This document shows, piece after piece, positions 1 through 5,142 of a stretch of 5,160 nucleotides of DNA. A program made the translations under genes and the position numbers. The notes under the pieces were generated by a model, which saw only the letters and a list, made by a program, of their open reading frames with translations, was not told the origin of the DNA and ran no database searches. Within the stretch, counting starts at the first letter, position 1, and the number at the start of each line of letters is the position of its first letter. Origin of the DNA: an uncultured Porphyromonas sp. (GTDB lineage Bacteria; Bacteroidota; Bacteroidia; Bacteroidales; Porphyromonadaceae); contig CAMBHQ010000083.1 in assembly GCA_945867245.1 (NCBI GenBank), positions 1 through 5,160 on the forward strand. The letters are read 5' to 3'.

Positions 1-45
1 AGCTACGCCCATTAAGGTAGCGAATGCTTTTGCGAGCTTTCTCAT
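1..45 (-). CDS. 5' end of an exported protein gene (partial, runs off left edge)
   Basis: An ATG at 45-43 opens a frame that stays open to the window edge and reads MRKLAKAFATLMGVA. A basic start (R2, K3, K6) followed by a hydrophobic stretch is the n- and h-region pattern of a signal peptide, so the product is probably secreted or anchored in the envelope. An AAGGA sequence lies five bases upstream of the ATG and supports the start. The gene lies 128 bp downstream of the lipoprotein gene on the same strand, a gap wide enough for its own promoter. Only 15 codons are visible, so no family can be named. Confidence 0.6.
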   Translation of the reverse strand, partial: MRKLAKAFATLMGVA

Positions 46-50
46 GGCTT

Positions 51-55
51 TCCTT
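51..55 (-). promoter_or_regulatory. Shine-Dalgarno-like site before the left-edge gene
   Basis: The minus strand reads TAAAGGAAAGCC directly before the ATG at 45, placing AAGGA five bases from the start codon. Bacteroidetes depend little on Shine-Dalgarno pairing, and the other genes here lack such a site, so this is supporting evidence for the start and not proof of how it initiates. Confidence 0.4.
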
Positions 56-132
56 TATTAAGTTGTTAGTTATTCACAGAGCTCCCTTCGTAAGAAGACA
101 CTGCACTTACATATTCTTTCTCTTTAGACCAA

Positions 133-140
133 CAAGTGTA
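133..140 (-). promoter_or_regulatory. Weak candidate -7 promoter element for the left-edge gene
   Basis: The minus strand reads TACACTTG, one base off the Bacteroidetes -7 consensus TAnnTTTG. It lies in the non-coding gap between the lipoprotein stop and the ATG at 45, and would give a leader of roughly 80 bases. No TTG-type -33 element is seen 19-21 bases upstream, so the call is tentative. Confidence 0.22.
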
Positions 141-151
141 ACAAAAGTTTA

Positions 152-191
152 ATCATCGAATAAGGCTAGTAAGCTAACGGCGCTCGATGAT
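152..191 (-). repeat. Inverted repeat spanning the lipoprotein stop codon; possible weak terminator
   Basis: ATCATCGA at 152-159 and TCGATGAT at 184-191 are perfect 8-bp complements separated by 24 bases that include the TAG stop at 176-174. On the minus strand the second arm is followed by TAAACTTTTGTT, which is only a poor U-tract. The stem is not GC-rich and the loop is long, so it could be a weak terminator, an RNA 3'-end stabiliser or chance. No better terminator is visible in the 128-bp gap. Confidence 0.25.
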
Positions 192-863
192 GCGCTGTAC
201 GCTATCCACCACGAAGGTATGCAGAGCCGCGCTACGAGCTATGCCCAGCTCTGCACGCAGGCGAGACACCTCGCCTAGGCTATCCGAGATAAAGGTCCCG
301 CGCAGGCTATCACGCTTGACCAGACGTCGCACCGTACTATCGCTGGGGCTTAGATAGAGATACACTAGGCGCAGGCTATCGCCCCCGTGGCGACTGCGCA
401 GGGCACGGAGGCTATCACGATGTAGGACAGCCCCCTGGGGCGTAGCAAACAAGTAGGCCACCCGCCGTCCAGAGCTCAGCTCGTTAGGCGCATGATACTT
501 GCCCGAGGTATCACGGATATAATGATGAGGGAGTTTTTTGACAATTGTATCGGCGAGGCGCTCTGGCTTAGCGACCTGCCACTGACCCGACCGATAGGCA
601 TAGTAGACAATGCTATCCCGCTGAGGATAGATCATGTAAGCCCTATTATAAAGACTCGTATCGGGGTACAAGGTATTCTCCTTATCCCCGAATACGAGCG
701 TATCCTGCTGGCTGAGAGTCGAGTCTCCGAGGAGGGTAATATAGCCCAAGCTATCACTTGGTAGCCCACTCGCTATCGTGAGCGGGGGCAGACTGCTCGT
801 AGAGCAAGCCGTGATCATTAGCCCCAGTAGAGTGGCAGGGGCTAGGTAACGTAGAATAGACAT
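174..863 (-). CDS. Small lipoprotein with a degenerate thioredoxin-like C-terminal half, rich in O-glycosylation sequons
   Basis: This 229-residue protein is not a family I can name. It opens with a lipoprotein signal peptide: R5, a hydrophobic core over residues 7-17, and lipobox I17-T18-A19-C20, so C20 should be lipidated after signal peptidase II cleavage. The residues after C20 (STSSL) lack the acidic or lysine-rich surface-export signal of Bacteroidetes lipoproteins, so a periplasm-facing location is more likely. Residues 30-125 look beta-rich and are unassigned. Residues 133-229 follow a thioredoxin/TlpA-like order: strand plus FATPQGAV where FWATWCGPC would be, a strand LRLVYLYL at 164-171, a helix, GTFISD, then a helix LGEVSRLRAELGIA and a final strand HTFVVDSVQRII. 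Both catalytic cysteines and the cis-proline are missing, so no redox activity is expected. Thirteen of 14 aspartates precede Ser or Thr. The ATG directly abuts the dnaX stop codon, suggesting coupled translation. The gene is convincing; the fold is inferred. Confidence 0.85.
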   Translation of the reverse strand: MSILRYLAPATLLGLMITACSTSSLPPLTIASGLPSDSLGYITLLGDSTLSQQDTLVFGDKENTLYPDTSLYNRAYMIYPQRDSIVYYAYRSGQWQVAKPERLADTIVKKLPHHYIRDTSGKYHAPNELSSGRRVAYLFATPQGAVLHRDSLRALRSRHGGDSLRLVYLYLSPSDSTVRRLVKRDSLRGTFISDSLGEVSRLRAELGIARSAALHTFVVDSVQRIIERR

Positions 864-2744
864 CTAGAGTATGCGTAGATTAAGGTGCTGTCGAAAGCCC
901 TCGAGAGCCGGATAACGCTCCTCTAGCACCTGATATTTCTCTCGATTGGTCGTAGGCACATGCACCTGCTCGGGAGCTACAGGGCGTATATATAGCTCTA
1001 TATCGGTATTGTGCACCGCTGCCTGTAGGTAGTGCTGTATATCGCCCAGGAGGTTCTGTACCGGCTCGATGATAGAGACCGTATCCAACAGTGGCAGAGC
1101 CACTCGATGGCCGTCCTCTAGCTGGGGAAAGACATTCCCGAGGACATTCTTGAGGAAGACCTGCTCCGAGCCTAATCGCTCCTCTACATAGCGCATCCAA
1201 GCCGTCTGCACATCGGTCTCAGTATAGCTCTCGTGTAGCTCGCCCAGATCCGGACGCAGCTCGGCCGTCGCTGTCTGCCCCCCCCGACGATTGCGGAAGC
1301 GCTGGCGGGTCTGCATACCCTCTACCTGATTGGCAGCGGGTGGCACAGCGGGCGCTCGCTCGGGCTTAGGTGGGGCAGCTGTCGTGGGCTTAGGTGTAGG
1401 AGTATCTACTGCGGGCCTAGGCGCTGAGGGGGCGACCTCGGGCGGGGCGACAGGCGGAGCTACCGAGGCCTGAGGGGGCTGGGCGACAGGGCTAGACTGT
1501 GCCGGCTCGGCACCGACGCTCGGGGCTGAGGCTTGCTGTGGTGCAGGCTGTATCTGCTGAGACATAGCACCCGCTGGGGCAGTAGTCGGAATCGTGCGTG
1601 GGGGTATCTGGGGCGTAGGTGCAGCAGCCGAGCCCTCCAAGGCATTAGGCTGGAAAGCCGAGAGGATATTCAGGAAGGTCAGCTCGATGAGCAGTCGCTT
1701 ATTAGTAGCCGTGCGGTACTGGCTATCCGCCCCTACGAGCATCCGAATCATCTGATGCAGGGCGCTGGGCGACACCAAGCGTGCCGTCTCGGCATAGAGC
1801 TGCTGCACGCTCTCGGGTTTCTCTAGTAGTGGCATCGTGCTACTGTGCTGTACCACTAGGAGATCTCGAGCGAAGCTAGCCAAACCCGCCAGCACCAACT
1901 GACCATCGAAGCCACGCCCCAGCACCTCATCGAGTGCCAGTAGGATATCACGATAATCGCCCACGACGAAGCTCTGCACAAAGCGGATATAGTAGCGATG
2001 GTCGAGAATATTGAGGCAGTCTAAAGCCTGCTGATAGGTGATAGCCCCCTGCCCGTAGCTAGCCACACGGTCAAACATAGAGAGCGCATCACGCATACCC
2101 CCATCAGCCTTCTCGGCAATAAGCCCTAGGGCGCTATCCTCGGCGGATATACCCTCGCTATTGGCGACATAGCGCAGGTGCTGCGCTATGTCCATCACCG
2201 TAATACGCTTGAAGTCGTAGGTCTGGCAACGTGAGAGGATAGTGGGGAGTATCTTATGCTTCTCGGTAGTGGCTAGGATGAAGATGGCGTAGCTAGGCGG
2301 CTCCTCTAGCGTCTTGAGGAAGGCATTGAAAGCGGCCTGGCTGAGCATGTGCACCTCGTCGATGATATACACCTTATAACGCCCCAGCACAGGGGCAATC
2401 ATCACCTGCTCTGTCAGCGAGCGGATATCCTCGACGCTATTGTTGCTAGCGGCATCGAGCTCGAAGATATTAAAGGAGCGCTGCTCGTTGAAGGCGACAC
2501 AACTCTCGCACGTATTGCAGGCTTCGCCCTCGGGGCTAAGGTGCAGACAGTTGATGGTCTTGGCCAGCACACGGGCTGCCGTCGTCTTGCCCACCCCACG
2601 AGGACCACAGAATAGATAAGCGTGTGCCATACGCCCCCCGAGGACAGCCGTCCTCAGGGTCGTAGACATAGCCCCCTGCCCCACGATAGAGGCGAAGGTA
2701 TCTGGCCTATACTTGCGTGCTGATACTATATAAGCTTGGCTCAT
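864..2744 (-). CDS. dnaX: DNA polymerase III subunit gamma/tau
   Basis: This cytoplasmic AAA+ ATPase is the motor of the clamp loader that places the sliding clamp on primed DNA; the tau form also ties the polymerase cores to the helicase. The 626 residues are close to E. coli tau (643). Visible motifs are Walker A GPRGVGKT at 47-54, a zinc site C66-C76-C79-C82, Walker B YIIDEVH at 126-132, sensor 1 ATT at 158-160, the SRC arginine finger at 171-173 and sensor 2 GGMRDA at 215-220. Clamp-loader domain III covers about 240-365. A Pro/Ala/Gln-rich linker of about 100 residues (370-475) leads to a basic stretch (479-487) and a folded C-terminal region (about 500-626). No E. coli-type A-rich frameshift heptamer was seen, but a G8 run lies at codons 487-489. 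The ATG at 2744 gives the standard family N-terminus (YIVSARKYRPDTF). The gene starts 31 bp after dpp5 ends and its stop abuts the lipoprotein ATG. Confidence 0.97.
   Translation of the reverse strand: MSQAYIVSARKYRPDTFASIVGQGAMSTTLRTAVLGGRMAHAYLFCGPRGVGKTTAARVLAKTINCLHLSPEGEACNTCESCVAFNEQRSFNIFELDAASNNSVEDIRSLTEQVMIAPVLGRYKVYIIDEVHMLSQAAFNAFLKTLEEPPSYAIFILATTEKHKILPTILSRCQTYDFKRITVMDIAQHLRYVANSEGISAEDSALGLIAEKADGGMRDALSMFDRVASYGQGAITYQQALDCLNILDHRYYIRFVQSFVVGDYRDILLALDEVLGRGFDGQLVLAGLASFARDLLVVQHSSTMPLLEKPESVQQLYAETARLVSPSALHQMIRMLVGADSQYRTATNKRLLIELTFLNILSAFQPNALEGSAAAPTPQIPPRTIPTTAPAGAMSQQIQPAPQQASAPSVGAEPAQSSPVAQPPQASVAPPVAPPEVAPSAPRPAVDTPTPKPTTAAPPKPERAPAVPPAANQVEGMQTRQRFRNRRGGQTATAELRPDLGELHESYTETDVQTAWMRYVEERLGSEQVFLKNVLGNVFPQLEDGHRVALPLLDTVSIIEPVQNLLGDIQHYLQAAVHNTDIELYIRPVAPEQVHVPTTNREKYQVLEERYPALEGFRQHLNLRIL
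1278..1285 (-). other. G8 homopolymer run inside dnaX (possible slippage site)
   Basis: Eight consecutive G residues on the coding strand (C on the plus strand) form codons CGG-GGG-GGG, residues R487-G488-G489, at the border between the Pro/Ala-rich linker and the C-terminal region. A -1 shift meets TGA at 1221-1219 after 19 codons; a +1 shift meets TAG at 1186-1184 after about 30 codons. The run is seen directly; slippage is inferred. Confidence 0.4.
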
Positions 2745-2775
2745 ACGGCTAGCGTATTGGTGCGTGTAGGAGGAT

Positions 2776-4821
2776 TTACTTTTTGAGGTACTTATCTAAC
2801 CAGCCGAAGAATGTACGCTGCCACAGGAGCGCATTCTGAGGGCGGAGTATCCAGTGGTTTTCATCGGGATAGATGAGCATCTGGCTAGGAATGCCACGGA
2901 GCTGAGCAGCATTGAAGGCTGCCTGCCCCTGCTCGGCCATAATGCGGAAGTCGCGCTCGCCATGAATAACGAGGATAGGCGTATCCCACTTGTCCACGAA
3001 CTTGTGTGGCGAGTTGGCAAAGGTGCGCTGGGCCGTCTTGTTCTCCTTGTCCCAGGGGGCGCCCCCCATATCCCAGTTGGCAAACCACATCTCCTCGGTG
3101 GTTAGGTACTGCATCTCTAGGTTGAAGATACCTGCATGGGCGATAAAGGCCGAGAAGCGCCCCTCGTGATGCCCTGCTAGGTAGTACACCGAGTAGCCCC
3201 CATAACTAGCCCCCACGGCTCCGATAGCCTTGTGGTCTATGAAGGGCTCTTTTTTCATCTCATCTACGGCCGTTAGGTAGTCGCGGATGTTTTGCCCAGA
3301 GTAGTCGCCACTGATCTGCTCATTCCATGCCTTGCCAAAGCCTGGCACGCCATGGCGATTGGGCATAATCACGATATAGCCCTGCTCGGCCATCAGGCGT
3401 GCATTCCAGCGGAAAGAGAAGTACTGGCTAATAGTGCTCTGTGGGCCACCCTGACAGTAGAGGAGCGAGGGGTACTTCTTAGTGGGGTCGAAGGTAGGAG
3501 GATACACCACCCATACGAGCATCTGCCCACCATCGGTCGTCTGCATCCAGCGCTTCTCTACACGTGGAGCAGGATGCGCGGCCAGCACCGCGGCATTCTC
3601 TGCCGTGATGGCTAGGGCTGTGCCACTCTTGAGGTTGACGTTATAGAGGTCTGTGGGGGCAAGCATCGACTGACGTCCTGCTAGTAACTGGCCATTCTCT
3701 ACCTGTAGAGAGGTATAGTTGTGCTGACCTGTGGTAATCTGACGTATCTTGCGGGTCTTGAGCGTAAGCTCGAAGAGGTTGGTCTCGGCCTTGACGCAGG
3801 AGAGGAAGTAGATGCTCTTGCCATTGGCGGCCCACTGCATCTGCTCGATGTCGTACTCAAACTCGGGGTTGAGGTGCCTGCGCTGTCCTGTAGCGAGGTC
3901 CTGCACGAATAGGCGCTTGAGGTCAGCCTCGTAGCCATCACGCTCCATGCTCGTCCAGGCTATCTGCTTGCCATCGGGCGAGAAGACAGGGTGCTGGTCG
4001 TAGCCCATCATCCCCTCGGTGAGGTTGCGTGTAGTGCCCTCGGCTATATTATATAGGTATATATCGCTGTTGGTAGAGAGGGTATAGGCTTTGCCGGTCT
4101 TCTTGCGGCTGGCGTAGGCTATATACTTGCCATCGGGACTCCAGGCAATGTCTTCGATGCCGGCATGGGGCTTCATAGGCGCTTCGTAGGGCTCGCCCTC
4201 TAGTAGGTCCTTGCCCCCCTTGATAAGGCCCTCCCCTAGGCTAGCCACGAAGATATGAGGGATCGTCTCTACCCACTCATCCCAATGTTTGTACATTAGG
4301 TCATCAATAACACGGCCCGTAGCCTTATCTAGGTCGGGATATCGGTCCTGCGTACTCTGACCATACTTAATCTGCTGTACGTATAACAGCTGGCTACCAT
4401 CGGGCGAATAGCGGAAACCTTCGATACCGCCCTCGATGTCGGTAACCTGACGGCGATCGCTGCCATCGGGTGCCATCGTCCAGACCTGCATGCTACCGCT
4501 CTCGGTGCTCATATAGGCGATGCGCGCCCCCTGAGCGATCCACACAGGGCTATATTCGTTGTGGGCGGTCGTCGTGATTTGACGCTTGTTTTTGCCGTCC
4601 ATACCGACAGTGAATAGTTCACTGCGGCTCTTGTTCTCCTTGAGGTCGGGGAAGCTAAGGGCATAGACTACGCTCTTGCCATCGGGCGAGAGTGCGGCAT
4701 CGCCTAGGCGTGCCATCGTCAGGAGCGTCTCGGGCTTCATACCTTTGCTTTCTTGGGCCAGCGCCGAGCTCCCTATCGTAGAGGCTGCTGCTGCCATACA
4801 GAGGAAGTGCTTAATCGTCAT
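2776..4821 (-). CDS. dpp5: Secreted dipeptidyl peptidase 5 (S9 prolyl oligopeptidase family)
   Basis: This serine exopeptidase is predicted to remove dipeptides from the N-terminus of peptides in the periplasm, with P. gingivalis DPP5 preferring Ala or hydrophobic residues at P1. The 681 residues compare with 684 in that enzyme. The signal peptide (residues 1-22) ends SSALA before QES. A beta-propeller with TolB/WD40-like SPDG turns (45-48, 139-142, 228-231, 281-284) fills roughly 30-410. The alpha/beta-hydrolase domain follows, with the oxyanion-region CQGGP at 456-460 and the catalytic triad S539 (GASYGGY), D624 (GERDF) and H656 (DENHW), each three less than the P. gingivalis numbering as I recall it. 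I chose the ATG at 4821 because it gives a clean signal peptide and has an A-rich leader; a GTG at 4863 in frame would add 14 polar residues. A -7 promoter lies about 85 bp upstream. It is probably cotranscribed with dnaX. Other S9 peptidases, such as acylaminoacyl peptidase, are the main alternative. Confidence 0.93.
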   Translation of the reverse strand: MTIKHFLCMAAAASTIGSSALAQESKGMKPETLLTMARLGDAALSPDGKSVVYALSFPDLKENKSRSELFTVGMDGKNKRQITTTAHNEYSPVWIAQGARIAYMSTESGSMQVWTMAPDGSDRRQVTDIEGGIEGFRYSPDGSQLLYVQQIKYGQSTQDRYPDLDKATGRVIDDLMYKHWDEWVETIPHIFVASLGEGLIKGGKDLLEGEPYEAPMKPHAGIEDIAWSPDGKYIAYASRKKTGKAYTLSTNSDIYLYNIAEGTTRNLTEGMMGYDQHPVFSPDGKQIAWTSMERDGYEADLKRLFVQDLATGQRRHLNPEFEYDIEQMQWAANGKSIYFLSCVKAETNLFELTLKTRKIRQITTGQHNYTSLQVENGQLLAGRQSMLAPTDLYNVNLKSGTALAITAENAAVLAAHPAPRVEKRWMQTTDGGQMLVWVVYPPTFDPTKKYPSLLYCQGGPQSTISQYFSFRWNARLMAEQGYIVIMPNRHGVPGFGKAWNEQISGDYSGQNIRDYLTAVDEMKKEPFIDHKAIGAVGASYGGYSVYYLAGHHEGRFSAFIAHAGIFNLEMQYLTTEEMWFANWDMGGAPWDKENKTAQRTFANSPHKFVDKWDTPILVIHGERDFRIMAEQGQAAFNAAQLRGIPSQMLIYPDENHWILRPQNALLWQRTFFGWLDKYLKK

Positions 4822-4841
4822 ACTATTGTCTTTTTGCTCAT
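4818..4841 (-). CDS. Seven-codon leader ORF overlapping the dpp5 start (tentative)
   Basis: An ATG at 4841 opens MSKKTIV and ends at TGA 4820-4818, which shares two bases with the dpp5 ATG (ATGA arrangement) in a different frame. It has an AT-rich lead (GAATAAAC) like many Bacteroidetes starts. If translated, it would deliver terminating ribosomes right at the dpp5 start, which could couple the two. Seven codons can occur by chance, so this is a layout observation and not an established gene. Confidence 0.25.
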   Translation of the reverse strand: MSKKTIV

Positions 4842-4889
4842 GTTTATTCGTCGTGCCTGCCACAGCCTAGGCTATAGGGGGCAGCGCAA

Positions 4890-4906
4890 GGGACTACAAT
4901 AGTCCC
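4890..4906 (-). promoter_or_regulatory. Perfect inverted repeat at the predicted dpp5 transcription start
   Basis: GGGACTA and TAGTCCC form a perfect 7-bp inverted repeat around a 3-base centre. It begins immediately after the TTTG of the -7 element, so it covers the expected transcription start. It could be an operator where a dimeric regulator would block initiation, or, depending on the exact start, a 5'-end hairpin in the mRNA. The repeat is seen directly; the role is inferred. Confidence 0.45.
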
Positions 4907-4914
4907 CAAATATA
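4907..4914 (-). promoter_or_regulatory. Bacteroidetes -7 promoter element for dpp5
   Basis: The minus strand reads TATATTTG, a full match to the TAnnTTTG element recognised by the Bacteroidetes primary sigma factor. It predicts a start near 4900 and a leader of about 80 bases before the ATG at 4821. The -33 position has no clear TTG (the nearest T-run, at 4929-4932, is too close), so the promoter may be weak or need an activator. It is the only full -7 match I see between the rRNA terminator and dpp5. Confidence 0.55.
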
Positions 4915-4971
4915 GCATAAAGGTACGTAAAATCTGCGTAAGGCCCACGAGGCGATTGCATGACAGAGCTC

Positions 4972-5096
4972 TCACCGCCCACTGCCCACTCCCACCGACC
5001 TCAGGCCACCGCCCTCAGGCCACTGCATACCGACCACTGCCCCCACGACACTAGCCACTGCCCACTGCATACCGACCACTAGCCACTGATCACTAA
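4972..5096. repeat. Degenerate heptanucleotide tandem array (18 units)
   Basis: Cut every seven bases, the plus strand gives TCACCGC, CCACTGC, CCACTC (6 bases), CCACCGA, CCTCAGG, CCACCGC, CCTCAGG, CCACTGC, ATACCGA, CCACTGC, CCCCACG, ACACTAG, CCACTGC, CCACTGC, ATACCGA, CCACTAG, CCACTGA and TCACTAA. Consensus is CCACTGC (GCAGTGG on the other strand), with five exact copies. Only the third unit breaks the 7-base phase. Because 7 is not a multiple of 3 and no gene fits, it is non-coding. It fills the space between the rRNA terminator and the dpp5 promoter region. Confidence 0.85.
5020..5080. repeat. 19-bp direct repeats inside the heptad array
   Basis: The 19-base sequence CCACTGCATACCGACCACT occurs at 5020-5038 and again at 5062-5080, exactly 42 bases (six heptads) apart. 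A second pair, CCTCAGGCCAC at 4999-5009 and 5013-5023, is 14 bases (two heptads) apart. These indicate duplication of multi-unit blocks on top of single-unit expansion. Confidence 0.85.
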
Positions 5097-5138
5097 AAAC
5101 GCAAGAGAGCCTCTCGGTCCTTAGACCAAGAGGCTCTC
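5095..5138 (-). terminator. Intrinsic terminator of the rRNA operon
   Basis: On the minus strand, 5138-5124 pairs with 5119-5105 to make a 15-bp stem with a TAAG loop, followed by TTGC and a GTTTTT tract (5100-5095). The only non-Watson-Crick pair is U-G in minus-strand RNA but would be an A-C mismatch in plus-strand RNA, which supports minus-strand use. It follows the 5S rRNA end directly, as expected for the end of an rRNA operon. Confidence 0.88.
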
Positions 5139-5142
5139 GCAA

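Noticed and set aside
492..764. Plus-strand open frame opposite the lipoprotein gene
   Set aside because: It lies entirely antisense to a gene with a clear lipoprotein signal and stop-start linkage to dnaX, and its translation shows no recognisable domain or leader.
880..1200. Open frame within dnaX on the same strand
   Set aside because: It begins at a TTG, overlaps the well-defined dnaX C-terminal region throughout, and is an Arg/Gly-rich out-of-frame shadow. It is also not joined to the G8 -1 frame, which already stops at 1221-1219.
3055..3066. 12-bp perfect palindrome GGGGGCGCCCCC
   Set aside because: It encodes the GGAPW stretch of dpp5, equivalent to a GGTPW-like motif common in S9 peptidases, so protein coding and GC-rich codon use explain it.
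3250..3255. A6-G run on the coding strand of dpp5 as a ribosomal frameshift site
   Set aside because: The codons are ATG AAA AAA GAG, so the phase differs from the A-AAA-AAG heptamer used for -1 frameshifting, and full-length DPP5 is needed for the catalytic Asp and His downstream.
3292..3615. Plus-strand open frame opposite dpp5
   Set aside because: It lies antisense to the alpha/beta-hydrolase region of dpp5, with no supporting start context or domain. Other antisense frames opposite dpp5 and dnaX were rejected for the same reason.
4779..4821. Cys8 in the dpp5 leader as a lipoprotein anchor
   Set aside because: The residues before it (K-H-F-L) do not make a lipobox and the cysteine lies before the hydrophobic core. 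A normal signal peptidase I site (A20-L21-A22) is a better reading.
4821..4863. Longer dpp5 start at GTG 4863
   Set aside because: It would add 14 mostly polar residues before an otherwise standard signal peptide, and the ATG at 4821 matches the expected family length and has an A-rich leader.
4972..5096. Possible CRISPR array or short coding repeat in the heptad region
   Set aside because: The units are only 7 bases and contiguous, with no spacer-repeat alternation. Seven is not a multiple of three and no start plus stop frames it as a gene.
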